Below, one piece after another: positions 52,291 to 61,468 of a stretch of 64,000 nucleotides of DNA (its first letter is position 1; the number at the start of each line of letters is the position of its first letter). The stretch spans positions 124,001 through 188,000 of the forward strand of contig NZ_JANQBC010000004.1 of the NCBI RefSeq assembly GCF_024721995.1, written 5' to 3'. The notes below the pieces were generated by a model. The model saw nothing but the letters and a program-made list of their open reading frames with translations. It did no database searches and was not told the DNA's origin. Made by a program: the position numbers and the translations under genes. The stretch comes from Paenibacillus radicibacter (GTDB taxonomy: Bacteria; Bacillota; Bacilli; Paenibacillales; NBRC-103111).

Positions 52291-52337
52291 ATGCAAAAAA
52301 ACAAGGTACGAGGCAGCTGCTTCGTACCTTGTTTTTT
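52291..52337. terminator. Shared terminator between the kinase and glycerate kinase genes
   Basis: Perfect 11-bp stem (52301-52311 with 52322-52332) flanked by an A run and T7; works for both convergent genes. Confidence 0.88.
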
Positions 52338-52372
52338 TATATAGTCTAACGTAAATTTTGTCTCTTCTCTTT

Positions 52373-53518
52373 TTAAGACTTCATCCCCATCCCCAGCTTC
52401 ACACACATCGCCACATTACGTGCCGCGCGGATCATGTTCGCTTCGCCATCTTTCAATGCTTCTTCTAGAGTTGTTACCCCTGGTACGATGGAGAACAAGG
52501 CGTTAATGCCGATCTCATGAACGGCTTCACTACCTGGTGCAACCATTCCTGCAAGTGCAATAACTGGAATGCCTTGCACCTTGGCTGTCATGGAGACACC
52601 CATTGGTGTTTTGCCGAAAACAGTCTGACGGTCGATCTTCCCTTCACCTGTGATGACAAGATCTGCACCTTCCATATGCTTGGCTAGATTCGCCGCTTCA
52701 ATGACGATATCCACACCACGCTTGAGCTCTGCGTTCAAGTAGGCAAGAACTGCTGCGCCCATACCACCTGCTGCACCCGCCCCTGCTTGTGCAACGACTT
52801 CTTTACCTGTCGCTTCTGTCAATTTCACTGCGTAATGAGCAAGATTATGATCAAGTAGCTCGACCATCTCTGGTGTTGCACCTTTTTGCGGACCGAAGAT
52901 TGCAGATGCTCCACGTTCACCTGTTAATGGATTATCCACATCGCAAGCAGCGATAAATTCTACATGACGGATACGGCTATCTAGCTGTTTCAAGTCAATC
53001 TTGTCTACTAGATTCAATTCACCGCCGCCGTAGCTAATTTCTTCGCCTGATTCCTTGAGGAGCTTCGCACCTAGTGCTTGTGCCATACCCGCTCCACCAT
53101 CATTCGTCGCACTGCCCCCAAGACCCATAATGATCTTTTCTGCACCTTGATCTAGCGCAGCTAGAATTAGTTCACCTGTCCCATAAGTCGTTGTAATGAG
53201 CGGATTTCGCTGCTCTCTTGCCACATGGTGTAAACCTGAAGCTGCTGCCATCTCGATGATCGCTGTCTTGCCGTCTCCCATCATTCCGAAGAAAGCTTGT
53301 ACGGGTTCGCCTAGCGGACCTGTTACTTCAAGATGAATCAATTTTCCGTTCGTGGCATCAACTAAGGATTGCACCGTTCCTTCTCCACCGTCAGCCATTG
53401 GAACTTTGATATACTCCGCATCGGGTAAGATTAAACGCATGCCCGTTTCAATTGCCTCTGCTGCTTGCATTGCTGTCATACTTTCTTTAAATGAATCTGG
53501 AGCAATAATAATTTTCAT
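52373..53518 (-). CDS. glxK: Glycerate kinase (GlxK/GarK family)
   Basis: 381 residues, normal for the family. N-terminus MKIIIAPDSFKESMTAMQAA, then PMADGGEGTVQSLVDA, GLGGSATNDGGAGMAQALGA and DLVITGEGKIDRQTVFGKTP are family signatures. It phosphorylates D-glycerate with ATP in the cytoplasm. Located 12 bp after the GntP-type permease gene, forming an uptake-and-phosphorylation unit downstream of a CdaR-type regulator gene. Confidence 0.93.
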   Translation of the reverse strand: MKIIIAPDSFKESMTAMQAAEAIETGMRLILPDAEYIKVPMADGGEGTVQSLVDATNGKLIHLEVTGPLGEPVQAFFGMMGDGKTAIIEMAAASGLHHVAREQRNPLITTTYGTGELILAALDQGAEKIIMGLGGSATNDGGAGMAQALGAKLLKESGEEISYGGGELNLVDKIDLKQLDSRIRHVEFIAACDVDNPLTGERGASAIFGPQKGATPEMVELLDHNLAHYAVKLTEATGKEVVAQAGAGAAGGMGAAVLAYLNAELKRGVDIVIEAANLAKHMEGADLVITGEGKIDRQTVFGKTPMGVSMTAKVQGIPVIALAGMVAPGSEAVHEIGINALFSIVPGVTTLEEALKDGEANMIRAARNVAMCVKLGMGMKS

Positions 53519-53530
53519 CTTAATCCCACC

Positions 53531-54799
53531 TTATCCGAAGAATTGGAATACACCAAAGATCAATGTTGATACGATCGCAAGTACTAGACCGACTACTGTT
53601 TCATAAGGAATCAGTTTCAGACGCTCACCCATCGACATGTTCACACTACCACCCGTTGCGTGGAAGAAGCTGCCGTGTGGCATGTGATCGAATACTGTTG
53701 CACCGGCATGAATCATCGCTGCACCTGCTAGCGGCATAATACCGAGTTCAAGAATGGTGTTACCGAATACCGAGCTTGCTACTGCTGTACCTGCTGTTGT
53801 CGAAGCTGTTGCTAGTGACATCAAGGAACCACTGATTGGAGCAAGCATGTAAGCTGGTAAGCCTGAAGAAGTTAAGAAGTTAATAATGACGTCTTTCAAT
53901 TGCGAGTTCGCAATAATTCCTGCAAGTGTACCTGTACCGAGGAGCATGATTGCTACACCCGACATTTTATTTAAGCCCGAAATGGCAAATTGGTTAATTT
54001 GTTTACCGCGTCCCATCACGATCGCACCGACTATACCCCCGACTGGAAGTGCAATAAGCGGATCAATTACGATGTTAAACAAAGGACGAAGTGCGAGTAA
54101 AATAATCGCTACAAGTGGTGCTACAATCGCGGCACCGAAACTTGGAAGAGTACTGCGGTCTACCTCTTTAATCTCTTCCATGCCTACTTTGCTGCCGCGA
54201 CCTGAAATTCGCTTCGCTAGCCAGTACGTCATCGCTACCCCGAAGATTGCTGGAATAATACCTGCCATCATAACGGAAGTTAGTGGAGCGCCGAATGCTT
54301 CAGATGCTGCAATCGCATTCGGATTCGGGGACATGATGTTACCCGCCTTACCTCCCCCGATCATCGCAAGCAAGATTGCAAGCTTGGAGATGTTTGCACG
54401 CTGTGCAATCGCCATCGCGATTGGTGCTACTGTAATAACGGCAACGTCGATGAATACACCGATTGCTGTTAAGATCATTGTTGCTATTGCAAGAGCGAGC
54501 AGCGCTTTCGTCTCGCCCATTTTCTTCACGATTTTCTCGGCAATGGATGCTGCTGCACCTGATTCAATCAGCACACCTGCGAGCACACCCGCTGCAATAA
54601 TACGAAGTACGGCTGGTATTACGCCTTTGGATCCTTCCATCATTAAGGATACGGTCTGTACTAAGTCCGCACCTCCGATGATTCCCCCAACTAGCGCCCC
54701 AGCAATCATCCCATATGCAGGTGGAACCTTGCGAAGAATAAGTACAATCGCAACGACGAGTGCGGCTATGGCGCCTAGAACAGATACAGAAATGTCCAT
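53531..54799 (-). CDS. GntP-family permease
   Basis: 422 residues with about twelve spans. Family features: VPPAYGMIAGALVGGIIGGA, PNPNAIAASEAFGAPL and the late MIHAGATVFDHMPHGSFFHA. In GntP relatives the substrates are gluconate or related acids; with a glycerate kinase directly downstream, glycerate is the likely substrate. AAGGAGG precedes the ATG. A cre-like site lies upstream. Confidence 0.88.
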   Translation of the reverse strand: MDISVSVLGAIAALVVAIVLILRKVPPAYGMIAGALVGGIIGGADLVQTVSLMMEGSKGVIPAVLRIIAAGVLAGVLIESGAAASIAEKIVKKMGETKALLALAIATMILTAIGVFIDVAVITVAPIAMAIAQRANISKLAILLAMIGGGKAGNIMSPNPNAIAASEAFGAPLTSVMMAGIIPAIFGVAMTYWLAKRISGRGSKVGMEEIKEVDRSTLPSFGAAIVAPLVAIILLALRPLFNIVIDPLIALPVGGIVGAIVMGRGKQINQFAISGLNKMSGVAIMLLGTGTLAGIIANSQLKDVIINFLTSSGLPAYMLAPISGSLMSLATASTTAGTAVASSVFGNTILELGIMPLAGAAMIHAGATVFDHMPHGSFFHATGGSVNMSMGERLKLIPYETVVGLVLAIVSTLIFGVFQFFG

Positions 54800-54855
54800 T
54801 TTATTATGCCTCCTTGTTGTATCAGAACAACTAGTGTTTGCTTTCTATATCCCTA

Positions 54856-54882
54856 TAATAGCGCTTTCATGAAAACGCTTCA
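54856..54882 (-). promoter_or_regulatory. cre-like sites before the glycerate operon
   Basis: On the minus strand TGAAAGCGCTATTA (54856-54869) fits the cre consensus at 13 of 14 positions. The adjacent TGAAAACGCTTCA (54870-54882) is a one-base-short variant. Suggests catabolite repression. Confidence 0.5.
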
Positions 54883-54956
54883 TCGTTCATACAAACAAAA
54901 GTTTGCGCTTTCAAACTTCTCTTTTTTGTGCATTTGCACAAATGATGCATTGAACG

Positions 54957-56123
54957 TCATTTAGGAGTTATTTTTCGATACAAATAAAGCCACATCGCCG
55001 TCTGCAAAGTAAACAGATCTCTTAGATTCCAAGGATCTTTATCCGTAATTTCGTATATACGCTGCAAGCGATAACGAAGCGTATTACGATGAATGCTGAG
55101 CTTACTTGCGATTAGCTGCTGATCCCCATTCTCTTCGATATACGTGAGTAGGGTCTGCCACAACTCTCCAAGCTTATCTTGTTTCACAAAACTAGCCGCT
55201 AGTTCCACCAATTCATCTGTATTCCAAGTTGGTTTTAAATTCACAAACAAGGTTTCATTAATAAAATCATTCGCATCATAAACCGTCTGCTCAGGTGAAA
55301 TCACACGACCCGCATAAAGCGCATCACGCGCGGAAGTATAGCACTTAATCAATCCTTCAAGATCACTATAAGCTTTACCGATTGCTACTTTAACAGAAGG
55401 ATTCCATTTATCACGAGCGCTGACTAAGAGGGTATTAATCCCTTTATGTATTCTCTCTTGCATATCTCGACCACTCAAAACACGTTGCAACCACACCACT
55501 TGCGAGGAATTACGAATCGTAATCGTATCTACCGACTCCCTCTGCTGAAGCACACTAACGACCTGTTGCAGCATATGTAATGCCTGAACCTCATCCCCTG
55601 TTTGGTCGTCTTGAAGCTCCAGAATGCATGCAATTCGCGGTATGGACAGATCAATCCCCAATCGCTTCGCCTGATCCTTCATCATCGGATAGTCAGCAGG
55701 ACTTGCATGAATAACACTGAGGAGAAAATCTTCTCGGAGTCTCTTATCCCACTGCGCCTGCTCCTGCAGGTACAACTGCTCCAAGTACATCTCTGCCGTC
55801 ATTTTGACAAGCTGGCCATACTTCTCTACTTCTATTGGGTTGCCTGTAATTCCGATTACACCGACGACTTCATTCTGGAACTCGATCACAAGGTTCGTAC
55901 CATGCTGCACTCCGGATAATTTCTCTTGTAGGTCAGCATCAACCTCAAATCGCCCTCTGCGTTCAATTGCAATAACAGCCCCTTCGTGCAGCTGTCCAAT
56001 TCGCCGATTATCGCCCGAACCGATAATCACCCCGTGCTCATCCATTACGTTCACATTATATTGAATGACATTCATCGTCCGTCGCACAATCTCTTGTGCA
56101 AGCCGCCGTGTCAATTTACTCAT
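54957..56123 (-). CDS. CdaR-family sugar diacid/glycerate regulator
   Basis: 388 residues from the ATG at 56123 (MSKLTRRLAQEIV), chosen because it matches the start of E. coli CdaR; the frame is open to 56171. N-terminal sensor: VMDEHGVIIGSGDNRRIGQL, VGVIGITGNPIEVEKYGQLV. A GGDEF-like middle follows, then a PucR-type C-terminal HTH with LIASKLSIHRNTLRYRLQRI. It activates sugar-diacid and glycerate genes in relatives; the permease and kinase genes lie immediately downstream. Confidence 0.88.
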   Translation of the reverse strand: MSKLTRRLAQEIVRRTMNVIQYNVNVMDEHGVIIGSGDNRRIGQLHEGAVIAIERRGRFEVDADLQEKLSGVQHGTNLVIEFQNEVVGVIGITGNPIEVEKYGQLVKMTAEMYLEQLYLQEQAQWDKRLREDFLLSVIHASPADYPMMKDQAKRLGIDLSIPRIACILELQDDQTGDEVQALHMLQQVVSVLQQRESVDTITIRNSSQVVWLQRVLSGRDMQERIHKGINTLLVSARDKWNPSVKVAIGKAYSDLEGLIKCYTSARDALYAGRVISPEQTVYDANDFINETLFVNLKPTWNTDELVELAASFVKQDKLGELWQTLLTYIEENGDQQLIASKLSIHRNTLRYRLQRIYEITDKDPWNLRDLFTLQTAMWLYLYRKITPK

Positions 56124-56247
56124 ATCGCTCACCAACCTATTATCCATACTTAAAAACGAGGACATCTCCAAGATACCCTCGTTACAAGCATATTATTATT
56201 GAGTTAGGATGTGCAACTACCGAAACATACATCTGCAAACTCTTGGA

Positions 56248-57172
56248 TCAAGCAGACTGCTCCATCTGAGAAGCGAGCTTCGTGCGCTTGGCACTTTCTC
56301 TATCCCCCTGCGGAATCAACTGCGGAACAACAATTCCAAGTAGGATTAAGACAATCCCAACCCACTGTAACACAGAAACCATTTCACCTAACACCACAAT
56401 CGACACGATGACGGCTGCAGGCAGTTCTGCGGCACCTAGAATCGCACCTAAGCCCGGGCCGATCTTCGGTATTCCAATTGCGAAGAATACGACAGGGATA
56501 AAGCTTCCCATAAGCGCCTGTGGAAGGGAAAACTTCCATGCTCCCTGTACAATTGAACCATCGAACAAGAAGGTTGGTGTAAGTATAATAAGTAGCAGAA
56601 TAAGCGCGCCAGTCAGCATGATGAAGCTTCTTGAGAACACAGGCACGTTCGTGGCTACTTTACCACTAGCGAAGATATAGATTGCGAATGTTAGGGCAGC
56701 TAACAGACCGCACAGTACGCCCATAAGCGTCCATTGACCACTATTCTGCTCAAGTACGCCTCCTGCCAGCAACGTCCCAACGATCAATACTGCAATCGAG
56801 ATCAGCTTACCGCGGCTTGGCATCTTCCGTTCCCAGATTGCTTCTAGTACAACGCCCATCCATGTAAATTGAAACAGCAATAGAACAGCTAATGAAGCTG
56901 GAAGCTGCTCCACCGACACCCCATAGAACACCCCAGTTAAGCTCATCGGAATCCCTGCAAGCAGTAGTGTTCCAACTTGCTTAAGCTTCACCTTCACACG
57001 TGAGAATAGCAGCATTGCAACCAGCAGTATGAGCCAACCAAACAAATATTGCCCGCCTAGAATTTGCGATACGGTAAACCCTTCTGCAAGCCCCAGCTTA
57101 AGAATCGTCGATAAAACACCATAGCTACATGCACCTAAAAATACAAGTACTGAATATTGCAAATTTTTCACC
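56248..57172 (-). CDS. EamA/DMT-family transporter
   Basis: 307 residues from a GTG at 57172 with AAGGGGAG seven bases ahead; the open frame to 57264 reads through a terminator hairpin and is rejected. Ten spans in two EamA repeats; the second ends ELPAAVIVSIVVLGEMVSVL, the usual repeat signature. Exporter of amino acids or other small metabolites in relatives. A promoter and a 170-nt leader with an intrinsic terminator precede it, suggesting control by attenuation. Confidence 0.87.
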
Positions 57173-57343
57173 CCTATACTCCCCTTCCTAACCATCATTA
57201 TGATTTTTGGCAAATAAAAAGCCCCCTCGTTCGTCAATTCGAACGAGGGGGCGAATGAAACCAAAGCTTTCGCTTTGTCAAAATTTCGCCTTCTACAGCA
57301 TCGAGCATTACACTCTGCTTGAAGTTTAAATATTCACTTGCTG
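57173..57343 (-). promoter_or_regulatory. Leader with intrinsic terminator before the EamA gene (attenuator or riboswitch candidate)
   Basis: The transcript predicted from the 57350-57378 promoter would contain a hairpin with GAAA loop (57262-57277) inside a GGCGAA/TTCGCC helix (57285-57290 with 57250-57255). Then comes a perfect 13-bp GC-rich terminator stem (57221-57233, 57240-57252) followed by TTTTTATTTG, all before the GTG at 57172. The helix and the terminator stem share bases 57250-57252, so they compete. No known riboswitch or T-box motif recognised. Confidence 0.6.
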
Positions 57344-57349
57344 CTATTC

Positions 57350-57378
57350 ATTGTAAAAGGGTTTATAGGAAATATCAA
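57350..57378 (-). promoter_or_regulatory. Sigma-A promoter of the EamA gene
   Basis: Minus strand TTGATA (57373-57378), 17-bp spacer, TACAAT (57350-57355), just after the YgjP-like gene. Confidence 0.7.
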
Positions 57379-57396
57379 CCATTAATTTGGTTATAT

Positions 57397-58050
57397 CTAT
57401 AATTCCATTGCCCGCCCGTATCTCGCTAGGTATGCTTCCTTCTCCTTATAGTCCGGCATGATACTGCCGACAAGCCTCCAGAAGGATCGGTCATGATTCA
57501 TATGAAAGAGATGGCATAGTTCATGAATCACCACATAATCAATAACAGCAAGCGGCGCCATCGCCAAGCGATAGTTGAACGTAAGCTGCTTGCTGGAGCT
57601 GCAGGTCCCCCACTTGGTTCTGGATTCCACAATTTCGAATGATTTCGCTTTAGCCTTGAGCTGCTGTTGATAAACCTTAAGACGCTCCCCAATCACTTTT
57701 TTACAACTTGCAAAATAAAACTTCTTCAGACTCACCTTCAGCTCATCCTCAGTTCGTCCTTCTGTCTCAATTAATTCCTGTAACGCGTAATATTTACCCA
57801 GATGAAGGAACTTCCCTTCCTCTTGATATTCTCTGATTCCTGTCGTATCCTGGCTTTGCTCAATGGCTCGCAATTGCTGCAGAATTTGTTTGCTATGCTT
57901 TTTCACCGCAGATTCAATTACCTCTTCACTAGTCCCATTCGGTGCTTTTACCGTAATAAATCCAGAAGCATCCATCGCCAGCGAGATTTTCTTCCTCACA
58001 CCGTATTCCAGATGAATCCGCACCCTGTGACCTTCTAATTCAATGTTCAT
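57397..58050 (-). CDS. YgjP-like M48-type metallopeptidase domain protein
   Basis: 217 residues. C-terminal zinc site YVVIHELCHLFHMNHDRSFW (HExxH plus third ligand) in the DUF45/YgjP layout. SRTKWGTCSSSKQLTFNYRL is the conserved strand-loop before it. The N-terminal half supplies a beta-rich domain. Cytoplasmic, no signal. Ribosome site weak (GCGAGG). YgjP-type genes are often next to type I restriction systems, but none is visible here. Peptidase activity inferred from the motif only. Confidence 0.88.
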   Translation of the reverse strand: MNIELEGHRVRIHLEYGVRKKISLAMDASGFITVKAPNGTSEEVIESAVKKHSKQILQQLRAIEQSQDTTGIREYQEEGKFLHLGKYYALQELIETEGRTEDELKVSLKKFYFASCKKVIGERLKVYQQQLKAKAKSFEIVESRTKWGTCSSSKQLTFNYRLAMAPLAVIDYVVIHELCHLFHMNHDRSFWRLVGSIMPDYKEKEAYLARYGRAMEL

Positions 58051-58090
58051 TGTTTGCCTCGCTTTGTTAGTTCATATATAACTAGAGCAG

Positions 58091-59704
58091 CTAATCAATA
58101 AATCCTATTCGCCACTCCCTACTCCCTTTATCTTCAAGTTCAAAAGAATAAACTCTTGTTTCCTCGCTAACCTCATTTGTGCTCAACTCATAGATGACAA
58201 GAGTAACAAATACTGTACCATACTGTCCGCCCTCATTACGACTAAATTGCGGATTTTTCATATCTATGATCATACTATCTTTCTCAGTGTAATATTTGTA
58301 TAACGGATAGACTTGATTAGATGTCTTCTTAGAAAAGGTTCCTGCAAATGCTGCCTGATCTCGATTATTGAGCGCTTTTACATGCTGAACGATCAACTGG
58401 ATAAATTGCTTCTCGGTAGGGTTATTAAACGAGTCCGGATACAAGTATCGTACAGGTGGTATGGAGACAACGGCATTCGTATGCCAAGTATCTCCCCCAT
58501 CTGTTGTTGTATACTTCACCCTCCGTTTACTAAGTCTCCCCCGATCCGAATTCGATACATATTCCATTACCAGCTGCCCACGATTTAAATCACCAGCATC
58601 AAATACAGGCGGATAGCTATTGCCATATGCATAACCAGCAAGCCTATCCAGCTTCTGCAATGTCCACGATTTCCCGCCATCTTCTGTCCGGTATAGAGGC
58701 ATTAACTCAGTACCATGCTGTATGGCCGTTATCCAACCTACTCGTTCATCGCGAAAAGCCACACCTGTCACATATCCATCAATCTCTTGATCCAGTTCAC
58801 GGACTTTCAGGACATTCCCCTCATCACCATTAATCTCATAAAGCGACTTTGACATTAGCCCAGCACTAGAATCAGAATTCAGTAAAATCCAAGCTTTCTT
58901 CTCTTTCGGTAGAGCTGAAATATGTATATCCTTCTTCTCAACCAAGTTCTCCCAAGCTTCTGTAGTTGGTAACTTCCACGTCATTGCGGTTTCACCATTA
59001 TTAAAACGCGCTGACACTTTAAGGCCATTCTTCCCGTTATCTAGCACACGAATGATGCTAATAGTTGTACCGTTATGTTGGATATCTGCAATCTTCCATT
59101 CATTCGGCATTATATGTAATGAAAGTCTCTCATCCCAGTTGCTGAAGCCCAAATGATCTGCTGTTTCGTTCCAATTTTTGAGCCTTAATGATCCATCATC
59201 TGCTGTAGTGAATTGAAAAGCCTGCTTTCCCTTCCAATACGGCTGAAGATCTTGAGGTGTATAACGAATTTCTACATCCGCCGCGATAAACACATCACGC
59301 GCTTGAGTTACAATATTCGAAGTGGCTTTAATCGTGATGTAATTCCCCCCAGGATTGAAGTTCCCAGCCGGATCAACCGCTCCAAATTTATCTTCATAGT
59401 TTTGTGGGAAATCGTTATTGGAGATGAACACATAATCATCAAGCAGTGCCACTACTTCTTGCCCAATTGGATCAAGTTTCATGCGTTCCTCACGGCTCAT
59501 CACTTCTTCATTAATGGGTACATGATCGGCATAGGGGATGAGATAGATTGGCTTTGGATTGGGCGACGGACTTGGTGCGGTCTCTGATGTAGGTGTGGAT
59601 ATAAGAGTTGGAATCGGCTCATTACTTGGGGATACTTCGGAGGTCGTACAGCCTGTTGTGGTTAGTAGCATAATGCTTAATAGAAATAGAAGTCGTTTAG
59701 CCAT
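58091..59704 (-). CDS. Lipoprotein with BNR/Asp-box-like repeats
   Basis: 537 residues from the ATG at 59704 with AGGAGG eight bases ahead (the frame is open to 59740). Lipobox LLTTTGC (Cys about residue 19), then a Pro/Ser/Thr-rich spacer (about 25-50). Two Asp-box-like motifs, YRTEDGGKSWTLQ and TTDGGDTWHT, point to a sialidase-type beta-propeller in the middle. The C-terminal 110 residues resemble an NTF2-like accessory domain. No catalytic residues recognised. Outer-surface protein of unknown role. Confidence 0.75.
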   Translation of the reverse strand: MAKRLLFLLSIMLLTTTGCTTSEVSPSNEPIPTLISTPTSETAPSPSPNPKPIYLIPYADHVPINEEVMSREERMKLDPIGQEVVALLDDYVFISNNDFPQNYEDKFGAVDPAGNFNPGGNYITIKATSNIVTQARDVFIAADVEIRYTPQDLQPYWKGKQAFQFTTADDGSLRLKNWNETADHLGFSNWDERLSLHIMPNEWKIADIQHNGTTISIIRVLDNGKNGLKVSARFNNGETAMTWKLPTTEAWENLVEKKDIHISALPKEKKAWILLNSDSSAGLMSKSLYEINGDEGNVLKVRELDQEIDGYVTGVAFRDERVGWITAIQHGTELMPLYRTEDGGKSWTLQKLDRLAGYAYGNSYPPVFDAGDLNRGQLVMEYVSNSDRGRLSKRRVKYTTTDGGDTWHTNAVVSIPPVRYLYPDSFNNPTEKQFIQLIVQHVKALNNRDQAAFAGTFSKKTSNQVYPLYKYYTEKDSMIIDMKNPQFSRNEGGQYGTVFVTLVIYELSTNEVSEETRVYSFELEDKGSREWRIGFID

Positions 59705-59782
59705 CCATATACCTCCTGGTGATAGTATCAAGAGTTTCACTAGTTTAGACTAGTTATAGATGCGAAAGTTACGATGATGCAC

Positions 59783-59814
59783 AAAAAAACCTCGAAACCA
59801 TTTGATTTCGAGGT
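59783..59814 (-). terminator. Terminator of the dihydrofolate reductase gene
   Basis: 9-bp stem ACCTCGAAA / TTTCGAGGT (59789-59797, 59806-59814) with T7 on the minus strand. Confidence 0.9.
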
Positions 59815-59850
59815 ACTATTTGTCAAGTTTACATATTGAATCAGTCTCAA

Positions 59851-60354
59851 CTATATTCCGCCTGTAACCCGCTCATACACATAATACCGATATCGATACG
59901 GATTCTCCTCATCTGTCACCCCGTCCACCACTGACACCTCTTTCCACTCACCCACATTAATCTCTGGAAAATAGGTATCTCCTTCGAACTCATAGTCAAT
60001 CTTCGTTAGGTACATCTTCGTCACATAGGGCAGGAATAATTGATAGATTTGTTCCCCACCAAATATAAAAATCTCTTCTTCCTGCGCACAACTAGCGAAG
60101 ACTTCTTCTACCGTATGTACAATCTCGCACCCTTTTGCCGAATAATCCCGATCTCTTGTCAAAATGATATTGCGTCGCCCGGGCAGCGCTCTTCCAATCG
60201 ATTCATAATTTTTACGTCCCAATATAATCGAACGCCCCATCGTCGTCTGCTTCACATACTCCCATTCCTTCGGCAAGCGCCATGGGATGTCATTCTTGTA
60301 TCCGATCACTCGATTGTTGTCCATCGCAGCTATTAAACTAATTTTTGTGTTCAT
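59851..60354 (-). CDS. Dihydrofolate reductase, DfrD/DfrG/DfrK-like
   Basis: 167 residues, complete. NADPH/folate-site signatures: ISLIAAMDNNRVIGYKNDIP, PWRLPKEWEYVKQTTMG (with Glu in the usual acidic region), ILGRKNYESIGRALPGRR and EIFIFGGEQIYQLFLPYV. Several stretches match, as I remember them, acquired trimethoprim-resistant DfrG and DfrD (DIPWR, GRALPGRRNIILTRD, CEIVH, EEEIFIFGGEQIY) better than B. subtilis DfrA. Single gene with its own terminator; thymidylate synthase is not adjacent. GAGGAG precedes the ATG. Resistance itself is inference. Confidence 0.9.
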   Translation of the reverse strand: MNTKISLIAAMDNNRVIGYKNDIPWRLPKEWEYVKQTTMGRSIILGRKNYESIGRALPGRRNIILTRDRDYSAKGCEIVHTVEEVFASCAQEEEIFIFGGEQIYQLFLPYVTKMYLTKIDYEFEGDTYFPEINVGEWKEVSVVDGVTDEENPYRYRYYVYERVTGGI

Positions 60355-60444
60355 GATTACCCGCTCCTCTGCACTAGTACTTCCCTAATTGATTACAACT
60401 TCTGTGGTTCAGACAAATTATCCTGCACAATTTCCTCACTAATA

Positions 60445-60488
60445 ACACAAAAGCAGCAATCCTCCCTTAACAAGAGAATTGCTGCTCC
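60445..60488 (-). terminator. Terminator of the SDR gene
   Basis: AGCAGCAAT / ATTGCTGCT stem (60452-60460, 60478-60486) with TTTTGTG after it on the minus strand. Confidence 0.75.
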
Positions 60489-60525
60489 ATTAAACAAATC
60501 ATTTATAACAATCTGATAATTATTC

Positions 60526-61284
60526 TTATAACGTCAATCCGCCATCAACCACAACGATTGAACCTGTCATATAGCTGCTCTTCTCAGAAGCCAGGAATAC
60601 GACCATTTCAGCAAGCTCTTCTGGCTGTGCATAGCGTCCTAGACGCATATTCGGCAATTCATCTGGAATATAGCCAGACTCTTGAAGCATCACGGGTACT
60701 GCTTGAGTTAGTGCTGTGTCTACACCACCTGGGCAGATTGCATTGATGCGAATGCCTTTTTTTACATATTCAAGTGCTGCAGATTTCGTTAGGGATACAA
60801 CCGCATGCTTACTTGCGGAATAAGCCGCCATACTATGCTCAGCACGAACGCCAGCAGTGGAAGCTGTATTGATAATTACGCCAGCACCTTGCTTTTCCAT
60901 CACTTGAATGACGTACTTCATGCCAAGGAAGATCCCTTTCACGTTGACATTGAACATCCGATCAAACTCAGATTCCTTAATGTCTGCTAGCAACGAGAAG
61001 TTTTGAAGCACACCAGCGTTATTGAAGAGAACATCGATACGTCCATACGTCTCCACAGCTGTATTCACATAGCGCTGAACATCTTCGCTGTTGCCAACGT
61101 TAGCTTGTACGAAGATCCCTTCGCCACCTTGCTCTTGAACTAGTTTCAACGTCTCATTGCCTGTCTGTTCGTTATAATCAACGAGCACGACTTTAGCGCC
61201 ATTGCTTGCAAATTTCAAACTTGTTGTACGACCGATTCCGCTACCCGCACCTGTGATCAAGACAACTTGCTGTGTGTTAGACAT
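60526..61284 (-). CDS. Short-chain dehydrogenase/reductase
   Basis: 252 residues, classical SDR. Cofactor motif TGAGSGIGR (about residues 11-19), NNAGV at about 88, catalytic Ser in NTASTAG (about 140), YSASK (Tyr/Lys about 154-158) and the PG motif in NAICPGGVDT. An Asp after the second strand (VLVDYNE) favours NAD(H). The substrate is unknown. AAGGAGCG precedes the ATG. The divergent TetR-type gene and a palindrome at its start site indicate repression. Confidence 0.88.
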   Translation of the reverse strand: MSNTQQVVLITGAGSGIGRTTSLKFASNGAKVVLVDYNEQTGNETLKLVQEQGGEGIFVQANVGNSEDVQRYVNTAVETYGRIDVLFNNAGVLQNFSLLADIKESEFDRMFNVNVKGIFLGMKYVIQVMEKQGAGVIINTASTAGVRAEHSMAAYSASKHAVVSLTKSAALEYVKKGIRINAICPGGVDTALTQAVPVMLQESGYIPDELPNMRLGRYAQPEELAEMVVFLASEKSSYMTGSIVVVDGGLTL

Positions 61285-61332
61285 ATTTAATCGCTCCTTT
61301 AAGAATAAAGTTATGATAGTAATAATACTGAT

Positions 61333-61388
61333 GTGATAGTTATACTATCACTATAATGAATTATACTCCTGATTTTAGAAAACAACAA
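61333..61388 (-). promoter_or_regulatory. SDR promoter with TetR-type operator
   Basis: Minus-strand promoter TTGTTG (61383-61388), 17-bp spacer, TATAAT (61360-61365). Just downstream, GTGATAGT-TAT-ACTATCAC (61333-61351) is a perfect 19-bp palindrome covering the predicted start of transcription. Binding by the divergent TetR-family product is inferred. Confidence 0.7.
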
Positions 61389-61468
61389 CATTTATCACAC
61401 CTTTATTGACAACATTCTGGGCTTCTGTTACGATCACGAGCAACTAAGAGAACGGATGAGGAAGGAAT

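Noticed and set aside
53886-54872. 328-codon plus-strand open frame antisense to the GntP-type permease
   Set aside because: It is the complement of a GC-rich transmembrane gene with clear family motifs; the antisense product is low-complexity Ile/Ala/Pro-rich with no ribosome site.
57173-57264. Extended N-terminus of the EamA protein
   Set aside because: The coding would run through a perfect intrinsic terminator stem; the GTG at 57172 gives a normal first membrane span.
57221-57343. T-box leader before the EamA gene
   Set aside because: The T-box consensus (TGGnACC in the antiterminator) and AGTA/GAGA stem-I motifs are not present.
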